Made by a program: the position numbers and the translations under genes. A model generated the notes under the pieces. The model did not search any database. It was not told the DNA's origin and worked only from the letters and a program-made list of their open reading frames with translations. A DNA stretch of 64,000 nt from Streptomyces caniferus (lineage in GTDB: Bacteria; Actinomycetota; Actinomycetes; Streptomycetales; Streptomycetaceae): NCBI RefSeq assembly GCF_009811555.1, contig NZ_BLIN01000005.1, positions 4,349,501 through 4,413,500 of the forward strand. The letters run 5' to 3'. Positions 18,506 through 26,923 of this stretch are shown here, in pieces. The stretch's first letter is position 1. Each line of letters opens with the position of its first letter.

Positions 18506-19821
18506 GGTTGCTCGGTCTCCTCGGGGAGGGAGGACGGGGACGGGGAGGTGGCCTGTGGCTTCACGGCCGACCACTGGGTGACCGGCATCGCCTGCCGCCA
18601 GCCCGTGAAGCCGCCGACCGGCACCGCATGGGCGACCGCGAGCCGGACGAGTTCGCCGCCGTGCTGCCGGTACTGGTCGGCGAGCAGCGCCTCGGACTCC
18701 AGCGTCACGGTGTTCGCGACGATCCGGCCGCCCGCGGGCAGCGCCTCCCAGCACGCGGCCAGCAGGCCGGGAGCGGTCAGCCCGCCGCCGATGAACACCG
18801 CGTCCGGCGTCGGCAGTCCGTCCAGCGCGGCGGGCGCGGGACCGTGGACGACGCGCAGCGCCGGTACGCCGAGCGCGCGCGCGTTGCGGCCGATCCGCTC
18901 GGCCCGTACGGCGTCGCGCTCGACGCTGAGGGCGCGGCAGCTGCGGTGGGCCCGCAGCCATTCGATGGCGATGGAGCCGGAGCCGCCGCCGATGTCCCAC
19001 AGGAGTTCGCCGGGAGCGGGCGCCAGCGCGGCGAGGGTGGCGGCGCGGACATGCCGCTTGGTGAGCTGGCCGTCGTGTTCGTAGGCGGCGTCGGGGAGGC
19101 CGGGGACGGTGGCCAGGGGCGCGGTGCCGGGCGCGCGGCGGCAGTCCAGGGCGATGACGTTGAGGGGATCGGCGGGCGGGGCGTCCCAGTCGGCGGCGGT
19201 GCCCTCCGCCGTCCGTTCGCGGGAGCCGCCGAGCTGCTCCAGGACCCGCATACGGGTCGGGCCGAAGCCGTGGGCGCGCAGCAGGGCGGCGACCTCGGCG
19301 GGGGTGCCGGCGCCGGCGGACAGCACCAGCAGGCGGTGGCCGTCGTACAGCGCGCGGGCCAGGTTCTCGGTGGGCCGCCCGACGAGCGTGACGACCTCGG
19401 TCTCCTCCAGCGGCCAGCCGAGGCGGGCGCAGGCGTAGGAGACGGAGGAGGGGTGGGGGAGGATCCGGAGCCGGGGCTGCTGCGGGGCAGCCGCGGGCGG
19501 CGCCTGCTCCGCCAGCACCTCGGTCAGCGTCCGCCCGATCCCGTAGAACATCGGATCGCCGCTGGCCAGCACGCACACCCGGCGCCCGGCGTGCGCGGCC
19601 AGCAGTCCGGGGACGGCGGGGCGCAGCGGCGTGGGCCAGGGAACGCGCTCACCGGCGCACTCCTCGGGCAGCAGCGCGAGCTGGCGGGGGCCGCCGATCA
19701 GCACCTCGGCGCGTTGCAGGGCCTGCCGGGAGGCGGCGGGCAGTCCGTCCCAGCCGTCGGCCCCGATGCCGACGACGCAAACGGGTTCAGGAGCGGCCGG
19801 GGCGGGTGGTGCGGGGCTCAC
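18502..19821 (-). CDS. cobL: precorrin-6Y C5,15-methyltransferase (decarboxylating) CobL
   Basis: A bifunctional enzyme that methylates C5 and C15 of precorrin-6B and removes the C12 acetate carboxyl. The 439-residue product joins a CbiE-type tetrapyrrole methylase (about 13-225: VVGIGADGWDGLP, VLASGDPMFYGIGRTL, HPSSVSYACARLGWP) to a CbiT-type Rossmann methyltransferase (about 245-425: HDGQLTKRHVRAATLAALAP, LLWDIGGGSGSIAIEWLRAH, FIGGGLTAPGLL). It forms a two-gene operon with cobM. No second B12 riboswitch was found in the upstream 220 bases. Confidence 0.96.
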   Translation of the reverse strand: MSPAPPAPAAPEPVCVVGIGADGWDGLPAASRQALQRAEVLIGGPRQLALLPEECAGERVPWPTPLRPAVPGLLAAHAGRRVCVLASGDPMFYGIGRTLTEVLAEQAPPAAAPQQPRLRILPHPSSVSYACARLGWPLEETEVVTLVGRPTENLARALYDGHRLLVLSAGAGTPAEVAALLRAHGFGPTRMRVLEQLGGSRERTAEGTAADWDAPPADPLNVIALDCRRAPGTAPLATVPGLPDAAYEHDGQLTKRHVRAATLAALAPAPGELLWDIGGGSGSIAIEWLRAHRSCRALSVERDAVRAERIGRNARALGVPALRVVHGPAPAALDGLPTPDAVFIGGGLTAPGLLAACWEALPAGGRIVANTVTLESEALLADQYRQHGGELVRLAVAHAVPVGGFTGWRQAMPVTQWSAVKPQATSPSPSSLPEETEQP

Positions 19822-19899
19822 TGCCGAGTACCTCAGAGGTCGGGAGGGGCCGGGCCCGAGGAAGGGGTACCGGTCCGGGGGACGGGAGCCGAACTTTAC

Positions 19900-19914
19900 T
19901 GACCGGTCGGGTCA
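19900..19914. promoter_or_regulatory. inverted repeat TGACC-N5-GGTCA upstream of cobL
   Basis: A 5-bp perfect dyad, TGACC GGTCG GGTCA, with the central bases extending it partly (GACCGGTC). It lies 79 bases upstream of the cobL start on the minus strand. A TAAAGT hexamer (minus strand, complement of 19893-19898) next to it could be a -10. It is a plausible operator for a TetR- or GntR-type regulator, but unsupported beyond symmetry. Confidence 0.25.
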
Positions 19915-20042
19915 TGGCGTCCCGCTGCCCCCCGGGAAGCCCCGGGACCCTCGGCCCACGTGCCCCCGCGCCGGCAGGGCACACCGTCGGCACAACGGCC
20001 GCGGCCGCCGTACCGGGGCGGCACCTCGGCCGCCCCGCGGTC

Positions 20043-20312
20043 TCACGCCAGCAGCGCGATCAAGAACTGTCCCGCGAACAGGAACGCCGCGCAGAAGCCG
20101 ATGCCCGCCGGCAGCCACTGCCAGATGCCGCGCGGGGAGTCGAAGCAGACCAGATAGCCGAGCACGGCGACCACGCCGGTCAGCGCGCCGAGCCAGAAGG
20201 GGAGGCCCTCGTGGTGCCCGGAGAGGAGGGCGACGGCGGCCAGCAGGCCGAGCACCGCCAGGATCTGCCCCTTGCCGGGTGCGGGCCGCGCGGTCTCGCC
20301 CGAAGCGCTCAT
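20043..20312 (-). CDS. small membrane protein (89 aa)
   Basis: An 89-residue protein with three predicted transmembrane segments (about 18-32 ILAVLGLLAAVALLS, 38-56 FWLGALTGVVAVLGYLVCF, 64-88 LPAGIGFCAAFLFAGQFLIALLA). The start is ATG 20312; the longer frame up to 20459 reads through Arg-rich non-coding DNA. No known family. It is divergent from the CDF gene at 20538 with about 225 bases between. Confidence 0.65.
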   Translation of the reverse strand: MSASGETARPAPGKGQILAVLGLLAAVALLSGHHEGLPFWLGALTGVVAVLGYLVCFDSPRGIWQWLPAGIGFCAAFLFAGQFLIALLA

Positions 20313-20537
20313 AGCGCCGGATGCTACCCGGGCGCACAGACCTCGCCGGCTTCCCACGCCAGCCGGGAGCGGACATCCGCGCTCCGTTTCCCGCCGCCGC
20401 CCTCGCTCCCGCCACACCGCTCTGACCAGGCACGATAGGCCGTTCGACGGTAATGACAACGGTCACCGATGCAGCCTTTGGATCTTTTGCCGAAGTGCGG
20501 TTTGCTTCGCAGCAAGGAGCCAGGAAGGAGCGCGCCC

Positions 20538-21560
20538 ATGACCGAGCACGCCCACAGCCACGGGCACAGCCACAGCCACGCCCACGGGGTCGCGCCGGAC
20601 GCCGACCGGCGCTGGCTGCGCAGCGCGCTCATCCTGCTCACGGCGTACATGGCGGTCGAGGTCGTCATCGGTGTCGTGGCGCAGTCCCTGGCGCTGATCT
20701 CGGACGCCGCCCATATGCTCACCGACGCGGTCTCGATCGTGCTGGCCCTGGTCGCGATGCGGCTGGCCGCGCGGCCCGCGCGCGGCGGGTACACCTACGG
20801 ACTCAAGCGCGCCGAGATCCTCTCCGCCCAGGCCAACGGCATCACCTTGCTGCTGCTGTCCGTCTGGCTGGCGTACGAGGCGGTCCAGCGGCTGATCTCG
20901 CCGCCCGCGGTGACCGGCGGACTGGTGCTGATCACCGCGCTGTCCGGGATCGTGGTGAACCTGATCTGCACCTGGCTGCTCTCCCGCGCCAACCGCTCCA
21001 GCCTCAACGTCGAGGGCGCCTACCAGCACATCCTCACCGACCTGTTCGGCTTCGTCGCCACCGCTCTCGCCGGTCTGATCGTGCTGACGACGGGCTTCGA
21101 GCGGGCGGACGCGATCGCCTCGCTGGTGGTCGTCGTGCTGATGCTGCGGGCCGGGACGGGGCTGGTGCGCGAGTCCGGACGGATCTTCATGGAGGCCGCA
21201 CCGGCGGGCGTCGACCCGGACGCGCTGGGCGAGCATCTGGTCGCCACGGACGAGGTCGTCGAGGTGCACGACCTGCACATCTGGCAGATCACCTCGGGGC
21301 AGCCGGCGCTCTCCGCGCACATCCTGGTGGCGCCGGGCGGCGACTGCCACAAGGTCCGCCGCGGTCTGCAGGAGCTGCTGAGCGGCGAGTACGGCATCAG
21401 TCACGCCACCCTCCAGGTCGATCACGTCGGGGAACAGGGCGCGCCCGACGACCTACTGACGCTGGGCCCGCGGCCCGGAGCCGCCGACCCGGAGGAGCAG
21501 GCCGGCCACTGCGAGGACGCCCATGGTCCGGTGCACCGGTCGGGGCCGCACCGGCGGTGA
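20538..21560 (+). CDS. CDF-family zinc/divalent-metal exporter
   Basis: A 340-residue cation diffusion facilitator that exports Zn(II)-like ions in exchange for protons. It has a His-rich N-terminus (HAHSHGHSHSHAHG, residues 4-17), six transmembrane helices (about 35-225) and metal-site motifs of the zinc type: SDAAHMLTD in TM2 (H-x3-D) and HILTDLFG in TM5 (H-x3-D). The cytoplasmic C-terminal dimerisation domain spans about 230-300 (VHDLHIWQITSGQPALSAHI). ATG 20538 has GGAAGGAG at ideal spacing, better than ATG 20469. Upstream TGAC-N4-GTCA near 20453-20464 could be a metal-regulator site, but is weak. Confidence 0.93.
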   Translation: MTEHAHSHGHSHSHAHGVAPDADRRWLRSALILLTAYMAVEVVIGVVAQSLALISDAAHMLTDAVSIVLALVAMRLAARPARGGYTYGLKRAEILSAQANGITLLLLSVWLAYEAVQRLISPPAVTGGLVLITALSGIVVNLICTWLLSRANRSSLNVEGAYQHILTDLFGFVATALAGLIVLTTGFERADAIASLVVVVLMLRAGTGLVRESGRIFMEAAPAGVDPDALGEHLVATDEVVEVHDLHIWQITSGQPALSAHILVAPGGDCHKVRRGLQELLSGEYGISHATLQVDHVGEQGAPDDLLTLGPRPGAADPEEQAGHCEDAHGPVHRSGPHRR

Positions 21561-21653
21561 GGGACGGGCCGCCGCCCCCTCACTCGGGTGAACCCGGGCC
21601 GGGCGGAGGCCGCCTGCCGCCGGTGACGGGCGCCGCGATGCTCGGATGACGGC

Positions 21654-22313
21654 ATGAGAACCGCCGTTGTCTGCGCACTGCTGTGCGCCGCCGCGCTCCC
21701 CGGACCGTCCGCCGCCGCGTCCGCCCCGCAGGCACCGCCCGCCGCCGCACAGGCCGCTTCGCCCGCCGCCCGCTACGCCGCGCAGGCTCCGCCCGCCGTC
21801 TCGGTCACGGTGGCGGTGACCGACGGCCGGGACGACGCCGAGGCCGGCAAACGGCTCGACTACCGCATCACCGTGCACAACCTGGGCTCCACCGCGGTCC
21901 GCGGGGCCCGCATCGAACAGGAGATGCCGGCCACCACGACCTCCGCCACCGCGCCCGGCGCCACTCTCGAAGGACGCGGCGAGCGGGAGCAGAAGGCCGT
22001 CTGGCACTCCGACCTGCCCGCGCACGACATCCAGGTGTTCACCGCCTCGGCAGTGCTCGGCGACCGCCACGACGACACCGGCAGCGCCGCCCCCGGCACC
22101 CTGCGCGCCGCCTCCACGGTCTGTGTCTACGTCGGCGAATCCTTCGCCCCCACGGCCTGCTCGGGCGATCTGGACGACCTCCCGGAGACGCACGCGGAGG
22201 CCGGCGGCGGCAACGGCTGGGTGGGGTGGGCGGTGGCCGCCGCGGCCACCGCGCTGTTCGGGCCGGGAGTGGTGCGGGCGGTCCGGCGGCGGCGCGCCGC
22301 GCAGCCGCGCTGA
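21654..22313 (+). CDS. exported protein with a DUF11/CARDB-like domain and C-terminal anchor
   Basis: A 219-residue protein with a signal peptide (MRTAVVCALLCAAALPGPSAAAS, residues 1-23). An immunoglobulin-like domain at about 45-160 (VSVTVAVTDGRDDAEAGKRLDYRITVHNLGS, then ARIEQEMPATT) resembles the DUF11 surface-repeat family. A transmembrane helix (about 184-203, GWAVAAAATALFGPGVV) is followed by RRRRAAQPR. It is therefore probably displayed outside the membrane. Role unknown; neighbours give no clue. Confidence 0.75.
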   Translation: MRTAVVCALLCAAALPGPSAAASAPQAPPAAAQAASPAARYAAQAPPAVSVTVAVTDGRDDAEAGKRLDYRITVHNLGSTAVRGARIEQEMPATTTSATAPGATLEGRGEREQKAVWHSDLPAHDIQVFTASAVLGDRHDDTGSAAPGTLRAASTVCVYVGESFAPTACSGDLDDLPETHAEAGGGNGWVGWAVAAAATALFGPGVVRAVRRRRAAQPR

Positions 22314-22525
22314 GCCCCGGCCGCGCCCCGGCCCCGCGCGCTCTGGCCCCGTGGGCCCGCCGGGTCCCGGTGCCGGGTCACCCATTGGCACCGGTCCCGC
22401 TCGCGGGCGCCGGGGGTTCGCACTTGCCTGGAAGGAGGCCGTAGGGCACGTCGTGCGGGCCTTCCCGGGCCCGCCGGCCCCCGGACGCGCCGCAGTCCGC
22501 CGCCGGGCAGGAAGGACCAGACGCG

Positions 22526-23506
22526 ATGTCAGCGAGCGCCCCCATACCCCCGGACGGGCGGGTGACGGAGCGGTCGTCGTGGCGGCGCGGACGGGCGGTG
22601 GCCGGTGGGGTGCTGCTGCTGATGGGGGTGGTGCTGCTGCCGCTGAGCCTGGCCGCGACCTGGGCGCGGGCCGAACTGACCGAGACCGACAGCTATGTGG
22701 CGTCGGTGGCACCGCTGGCCGGGAACACCGCCGTCCAGGACGCGGTCGTCGACGACGTCACGGACGGGGTGATGGCGCACGTCCGGCTCGACGGGCTGCT
22801 GGACGCCGTACCGCGTGCCGAGCGTCCCGCGCTGCGCCGGCACTTCACCCGCGGCCTGCGCGAGTTCGTGGCCGCACGGGTGCGGCAGGTGGTCACCGGG
22901 CGCGGCTTCCCCGCGATGTGGAACGGGGTGCACCGGGCCGCCCACCGGACCCTGGACGGCAGTCTGACCACGTCCGGCCGCTCCCCGGTCACCCTCGATC
23001 TCACCCCGGTCGTGGAGCGGGTCAGGCGTCAGCTGTCGCACAACGGCCTGGGGCTCGACCTCGTCCGCCGGGTGCCACGGGCCGGGGTGGAGATCGTGCT
23101 GCTGAAGGCGCCGGACGTGCCGCGCATCCGGGCCGTCTACCGCGTCGTGCACACCGCCGCGCTGCTGCTGCCGCCCGCCGCGGTGCTGTGCCTGGCCGGC
23201 GGGCTGCTGCTGGCGCGGCACCGGCGGCGCGCGCTGATCTGCACGGGGCTGGGCTGCGCGGCGGCCGCCGCCCTGCTGGCCGTCGCGCTCGCGCTGGTCC
23301 GCGGCCGCGCCCTGGACGCGCTGCCCGCCGTGATCTCCCGGCCCGCCGCGGGCGCGTACGCCGATGCGCTCGCCGGCTCGCTGCTCACCGGGGTCTGGCT
23401 CCTCGCCGGCGCGGGCGCCCTGACCGCGGTACTGGCCGCGGCGGGGCCGCCGACGGCCCGGGCGCTGCTCGCGCGCCGGCTCGCCCGCGCCGCCGCCGGA
23501 CCCTGA
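22526..23506 (+). CDS. integral membrane protein of unknown function (326 aa)
   Basis: A 326-residue protein: N-terminal transmembrane helix (about 25-48), an extracytoplasmic domain of about 160 residues (ETDSYVASVAPLAGNTAVQDAVVDDVTDGVM through PVTLDLTPVVERVRRQLSHNG), then helices at about 208-225, 238-258 and 283-308. This topology and the TDSYVASVAPLA and VQ/V-V-D-D-V phrases recur in streptomycete membrane proteins without assigned function. ATG 22526 is preceded by GGAAGGACC. It is convergent with the oxidoreductase gene 7 bases on. Confidence 0.8.
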   Translation: MSASAPIPPDGRVTERSSWRRGRAVAGGVLLLMGVVLLPLSLAATWARAELTETDSYVASVAPLAGNTAVQDAVVDDVTDGVMAHVRLDGLLDAVPRAERPALRRHFTRGLREFVAARVRQVVTGRGFPAMWNGVHRAAHRTLDGSLTTSGRSPVTLDLTPVVERVRRQLSHNGLGLDLVRRVPRAGVEIVLLKAPDVPRIRAVYRVVHTAALLLPPAAVLCLAGGLLLARHRRRALICTGLGCAAAAALLAVALALVRGRALDALPAVISRPAAGAYADALAGSLLTGVWLLAGAGALTAVLAAAGPPTARALLARRLARAAAGP

Positions 23507-23513
23507 CCGCCGC

Positions 23514-24455
23514 TCAGACCGCCAGGACCGTCTTGCCCTGGGACCGGCCGCTGCGGCTGGCTTCCAGGGCCTCCGGCGCCTCTTCCAGAGAGACCTCGCG
23601 TCCCACCAGAACCGTCAGCCGGCCCGCGTCGACATGGCCGGCGAGGATCTCCAGCAACTGCGGGGAGGGGCGGTTGACGAAGTTGAAGCCGCGCAGGTTG
23701 TTGTCGGTCAGCTCGTCGGCGTCGGCCGAGCCGAGGAGCGAGACGGCCGTGCCCCCGTCGCGTACGGTCCGGGTCAGCTCGGCGAACTCGGCCGGGCCGC
23801 CGACCATGTCGATCAGCACGTCGACGCCGTCCGGATGGGCCGCGAGGACCTGGTCGGCCAGCGGACCCGCGGTGTGGTCGACGGTCTCCGCGGCGCCCAG
23901 CGTCCGCATCAGCTCGGCCTTGGACGGGCGCGCGGTGGCGATCACCTCGGCGCCGCGGCCGGCCGCGAGCTGGGTGACGAAGCTGCCGACGCCGCCGGTC
24001 GCCCCGACGATCAGCACCCGTGTGCCCTCGGTGACCCGGGTCTCCTCGACCAGGTTGTACGCGGTCATGCCGGCCGTCGGCAGCGCCGCGGACGTGGCGT
24101 AGGTGACGCTCCGGGCGGCGTGCGCGAGGCGGCTCTCCTCGGCAACGGCGAGTTCGCAGTACGAACCGCCGCCCTGCTCCGGCCGCTGGAACTGGCCGAA
24201 CACCGCGTCGCCGACGGTGAACCGCCGTACGCCGTTCCCGATCGCGAGTACCTCGCCCGCCCCGTCGTTCCCCAGGACGAGGGGGAAGGCCGCCGGCACG
24301 GCATCCCCGAACATGCCGTCGGCGATCTTCCAGTCGACGGGGTTGAGTCCGGCGGCGGACAGCCGCACCAGGACCTCACCGGGCCCTGGTTCGGGCTGTG
24401 GCAGATCCATGAGCTGCGGCTTTTCACCGAATGCGCTGACTGCTACGGCTCTCAT
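23514..24455 (-). CDS. NADP-dependent MDR oxidoreductase (quinone oxidoreductase-like)
   Basis: A 313-residue zinc-independent medium-chain dehydrogenase/reductase. An N-terminal GroES-like domain (about 1-115: MRAVAVSAFGEKPQL, GLNPVDWKIADGMFG, VLGNDGAGEVLAIG) is followed by the NADPH-binding fold (about 120-260) with VLIVGATGGVGSFVTQLAAGRGAEVIATARPSKAEL and VDVLIDMVGGPAEFAEL. It lacks the structural-zinc cysteine cluster. Such enzymes reduce quinones or enones. ATG 24455 follows GGAAGGGA. It is divergent from the response regulator at 24785. Confidence 0.92.
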   Translation of the reverse strand: MRAVAVSAFGEKPQLMDLPQPEPGPGEVLVRLSAAGLNPVDWKIADGMFGDAVPAAFPLVLGNDGAGEVLAIGNGVRRFTVGDAVFGQFQRPEQGGGSYCELAVAEESRLAHAARSVTYATSAALPTAGMTAYNLVEETRVTEGTRVLIVGATGGVGSFVTQLAAGRGAEVIATARPSKAELMRTLGAAETVDHTAGPLADQVLAAHPDGVDVLIDMVGGPAEFAELTRTVRDGGTAVSLLGSADADELTDNNLRGFNFVNRPSPQLLEILAGHVDAGRLTVLVGREVSLEEAPEALEASRSGRSQGKTVLAV

Positions 24456-24784
24456 CGTGGCGTTCCCTTCCACCCTTCCGACCGGTGGCCGAAGTGGATC
24501 GTAAGCACGCGGGTGGGGCCGGACGCGGCAGGAGGAGAGGCGGTGCGGCCGAAGCAACTCGTACGGCCCCGCGTGCCGGGTCCGTACGGCCCTCCGTTGG
24601 ACGGGACACGGCCGTACAGGCCCCCGCTCCGGCCGGTACGGTCCCCCGCCGCCGGCGCTCCCCGGCCTGTTTCTCCCGGCTCCGCGCAGCCACCGGCTCC
24701 AGCGTGGTGAATTCCCTGGTCCACGGGTCGTGGCGCAGGGCGATTCCGGGTGTGCGCGGTCCGCCGCGGGCTACATATGACGCC
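24456..24784. other. divergent intergenic region with four GTAC-core repeats
   Basis: This 329-base stretch separates the oxidoreductase from the response regulator. No gene is seen. It holds four GTAC-core elements in GC-rich context: GTACGGCC at 24561 and 24584, GGCCGTAC at 24610, and GTACGG at 24636, with GTAC cores 23, 30 and 22 bases apart, i.e. roughly two or three helical turns. They could be regulator sites for either divergent gene. Confidence 0.35.
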
Positions 24785-25579
24785 ATGCGCGTACTGGTGG
24801 CGGAAGCCGAGGAGCGGGTCGCGGAGCGGATCGCCGCGGAGCTGCGCCGTGCGGCGGTCGCGGTGGATATCGCCCCTGACGGCCACACGGCGCTGGCCGC
24901 ACTCCGGCGCGGTGTCTACGACGTGCTCGTCCTGCGCCGGGATCTGCCCGGCCCGCGCGCCGACGAGGTCTGCCGGCACCTGGCGGAAGGGGGCCTGCCG
25001 ACCCGGGTGTTGCTGCTCACGGCACCCGGCACCGCCCCGGACCAACCTGCGGCCCCGGGGCCGGGCCCCGACGACCACCTCACCGAACCGTTCGCGGACC
25101 AGGACCTGCTCGCCCGGGTGCTGGCGCTCGGCCGGCGCGGCCGCCCCGCCCTGCCGGCGGTCATCGAACGGGCGGGGGTCGCCCTCGACACCGCCCGCCG
25201 GCTGGCCGTACGCGACGGCCGGCCGCTGGCACTGTCCCGCACCGAATTCGGGGTGCTGGAGGTGCTGTTGCGCGCCCAGGGCGCGCAGGTCAGCGACGAC
25301 GAGCTGATCGAGGAGGTCTGGGAGGAACACATCAGCTTCCGCACCAACGCCGTACGCGTCGCGCTCGGCCGGCTGCGCGCCAAACTCGGCGACCCGCCGG
25401 TGATCGAGAGGGTGCCGGGCGGCGGCTACCGGATGGGCGACGGGGCGGCAGCGGACGAGGGAGCGGGGACGGGCGACGGGGCGGAAACGAACGACAGGCC
25501 GACGCCCGGCGGCGAGGCGGAGGCGGGCGGCGAGGCGGAGGCAGGCGTGGCGACGGGCACGGGGTCTGACGGGCCGTGA
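24785..25579 (+). CDS. OmpR-type response regulator with a degenerate receiver
   Basis: A 264-residue protein: receiver-like domain (about 1-110), OmpR/PhoB winged helix (about 130-218: LALSRTEFGVLEVLLRAQGAQVSDDELIEEVWEE, TNAVRVALGRLRAKLGDPPVIERVPGGGYRM) and a low-complexity Gly/Glu/Ala tail. The receiver has lost its phosphotransfer residues. The acid pair after the first strand reads VAEAEE, not VxEDD/E. The acceptor position reads VLRRDLPG where family members have VLDRDLPG. The Lys of the KPF motif is Glu (LTEPFAD). No histidine kinase is adjacent. It is therefore likely an orphan regulator working without phosphorylation, perhaps by ligand or dimer control. Confidence 0.88.
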   Translation: MRVLVAEAEERVAERIAAELRRAAVAVDIAPDGHTALAALRRGVYDVLVLRRDLPGPRADEVCRHLAEGGLPTRVLLLTAPGTAPDQPAAPGPGPDDHLTEPFADQDLLARVLALGRRGRPALPAVIERAGVALDTARRLAVRDGRPLALSRTEFGVLEVLLRAQGAQVSDDELIEEVWEEHISFRTNAVRVALGRLRAKLGDPPVIERVPGGGYRMGDGAAADEGAGTGDGAETNDRPTPGGEAEAGGEAEAGVATGTGSDGP

Positions 25580-25663
25580 TGCGCCGGGGCGGAGGGCACC
25601 GGCGCCTCCACCCGATTGCCCGCATGACGGGTCCGGCCGCAGGTGGCGGGATTCAATGGCGCA

Positions 25664-26821
25664 ATGATCCGGTTCGACTCCGTCACCAAGCGCTACCCCG
25701 ACGGGACCACCGCCGTCGACGACCTCTCCTTCGAGGTCGGCGAGGGTGAACTGGTGACGCTGGTCGGCCCGTCCGGCTGCGGCAAGACGACCACGATGAT
25801 GATGGTCAACCGGCTCATCGACCCCACCCACGGGCAGATCTACGTCGACGGCTCGGACGTCGCCGGGGTCGATCCGGTCGCCCTGCGCCGCCGGATCGGG
25901 TACGTCATCCAGCAGACCGGCCTCTTCCCCCATCGCACCGTCCTCGACAACACCGCCACCGTTCCCTTTCTGAGCGGCTGGAAGAAGGCCAAGGCCCGCG
26001 AGCGAGCCGCCGAACTCCTGGACCTGGTCGGCCTGGACCCCGCGGTCTACGGCTCGCGCTATCCCGAACAGCTCTCCGGCGGCCAGCGCCAGCGGGTCGG
26101 TGTGGCCCGTGCGCTCGCCGCCGACCCGCCCGTGCTGTTGATGGACGAGCCGTTCGGCGCGGTCGACCCGGTCGTCCGCGACCGGCTCCAGAAGGAGTTT
26201 CTGCGACTGCAGGCCGGCATGCACAAGACGGTGCTGCTGGTCACCCATGACATCGAGGAGGCCATCCGGCTCGGCGACCGGATCGCGGTCTACGGAGAGG
26301 GCCGGATCGAGCAGTACGACACCCCCGCGAGCGTCCTCGGCGCCCCCGCCACGTCCTATGTCGCCGAATTCGTCGGCACCGACCGCGCGTTGAAGCAGCT
26401 CTCGGTCACCGCGATCGACCGGGGCGACCTCGAACACCCGCCGCTCGTCCGGCTCGGCGAGCCCGCCGCGGACGCCGCGAGACGGCTGCGGGCCGAGGAC
26501 GCCCGCTGGGCCGTGGTGCTCGACGAAGAGGGCGCGCTGCACGGCTGGGTGGGCACGGAGGAGCTGGCCGGGGTGGCGGGTACGGTGGCCGGCCACGCCC
26601 GCCGGATGGAGGCCTGGGTACCGGTGACCGGCACCCTCAAAGCGGCCTTCAGCGAGATGCTCAAACACGATGCCGGCTGGATCGCGGTCCTGGACGGCCG
26701 CCGGTTCCTGGGCGTTCTCACCCCGACCACGCTTCACGAGGCACTGCGCCGCACCATCGGCTCCGACGAGCGGGGCGTACCTCGCGAGCGGGCCGAGGTG
26801 GATTCCGTTCCCACGGAGTGA
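25664..26821 (+). CDS. ABC transporter ATPase, quaternary-amine (betaine/proline) uptake type
   Basis: A 385-residue ATPase of the OpuA/OpuC/ProV family. Walker A GPSGCGKTTT (about 36-45), signature LSGGQRQRVGVARAL, Walker B VLLMDEPFGAVDP and the switch His in VLLVTHDIEEAIRLGDRI are intact. The C-terminal part (about 260-375) looks like a degenerate CBS pair (DARWAVVLDEEGALHGWVGTEEL, HDAGWIAVLDGRRFLGVLTPTTL), which in this family senses ionic strength. ATG 25664 is chosen because MIRFDSVTKRYPDG is the usual family start. Its permeases and binding protein are on the opposite strand just beyond (26924-29288), so the transporter is split into convergent units. Confidence 0.93.
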   Translation: MIRFDSVTKRYPDGTTAVDDLSFEVGEGELVTLVGPSGCGKTTTMMMVNRLIDPTHGQIYVDGSDVAGVDPVALRRRIGYVIQQTGLFPHRTVLDNTATVPFLSGWKKAKARERAAELLDLVGLDPAVYGSRYPEQLSGGQRQRVGVARALAADPPVLLMDEPFGAVDPVVRDRLQKEFLRLQAGMHKTVLLVTHDIEEAIRLGDRIAVYGEGRIEQYDTPASVLGAPATSYVAEFVGTDRALKQLSVTAIDRGDLEHPPLVRLGEPAADAARRLRAEDARWAVVLDEEGALHGWVGTEELAGVAGTVAGHARRMEAWVPVTGTLKAAFSEMLKHDAGWIAVLDGRRFLGVLTPTTLHEALRRTIGSDERGVPRERAEVDSVPTE

Positions 26822-26847
26822 GCTCGCGGAGCGGGCCGGGAGGGGGC

Positions 26848-26861
26848 GTTTCACGTGAAAC
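26848..26861. promoter_or_regulatory. parS site (ParB-binding)
   Basis: An exact 14-bp GTTTCACGTGAAAC palindrome, the Streptomyces chromosomal parS sequence. It lies in the convergent gap between the ABC ATPase gene and the binding-protein gene. Another exact copy is centred 38 bases away. Confidence 0.95.
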
Positions 26862-26885
26862 GCCTGCCCTGCCTGACTGAGGGTC

Positions 26886-26899
26886 GTTTCACGTGAAAC
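26886..26899. promoter_or_regulatory. parS site (ParB-binding)
   Basis: The second exact GTTTCACGTGAAAC in the same 102-base convergent gap. Closely spaced parS pairs give a strong ParB nucleation point. No coding sequence is disturbed. Confidence 0.95.
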
Positions 26900-26923
26900 G
26901 ACCGCTCCACGCGCCGGCAGAGG

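Noticed and set aside
19822..20042. Possible second cobalamin riboswitch upstream of cobL
   Set aside because: No GCCACTG core or other B12-box blocks could be found on the minus strand.
24452..26854. 800-codon minus-strand frame opposite the response regulator and ABC ATPase
   Set aside because: Compositional shadow; both plus-strand genes have clear conserved motifs.
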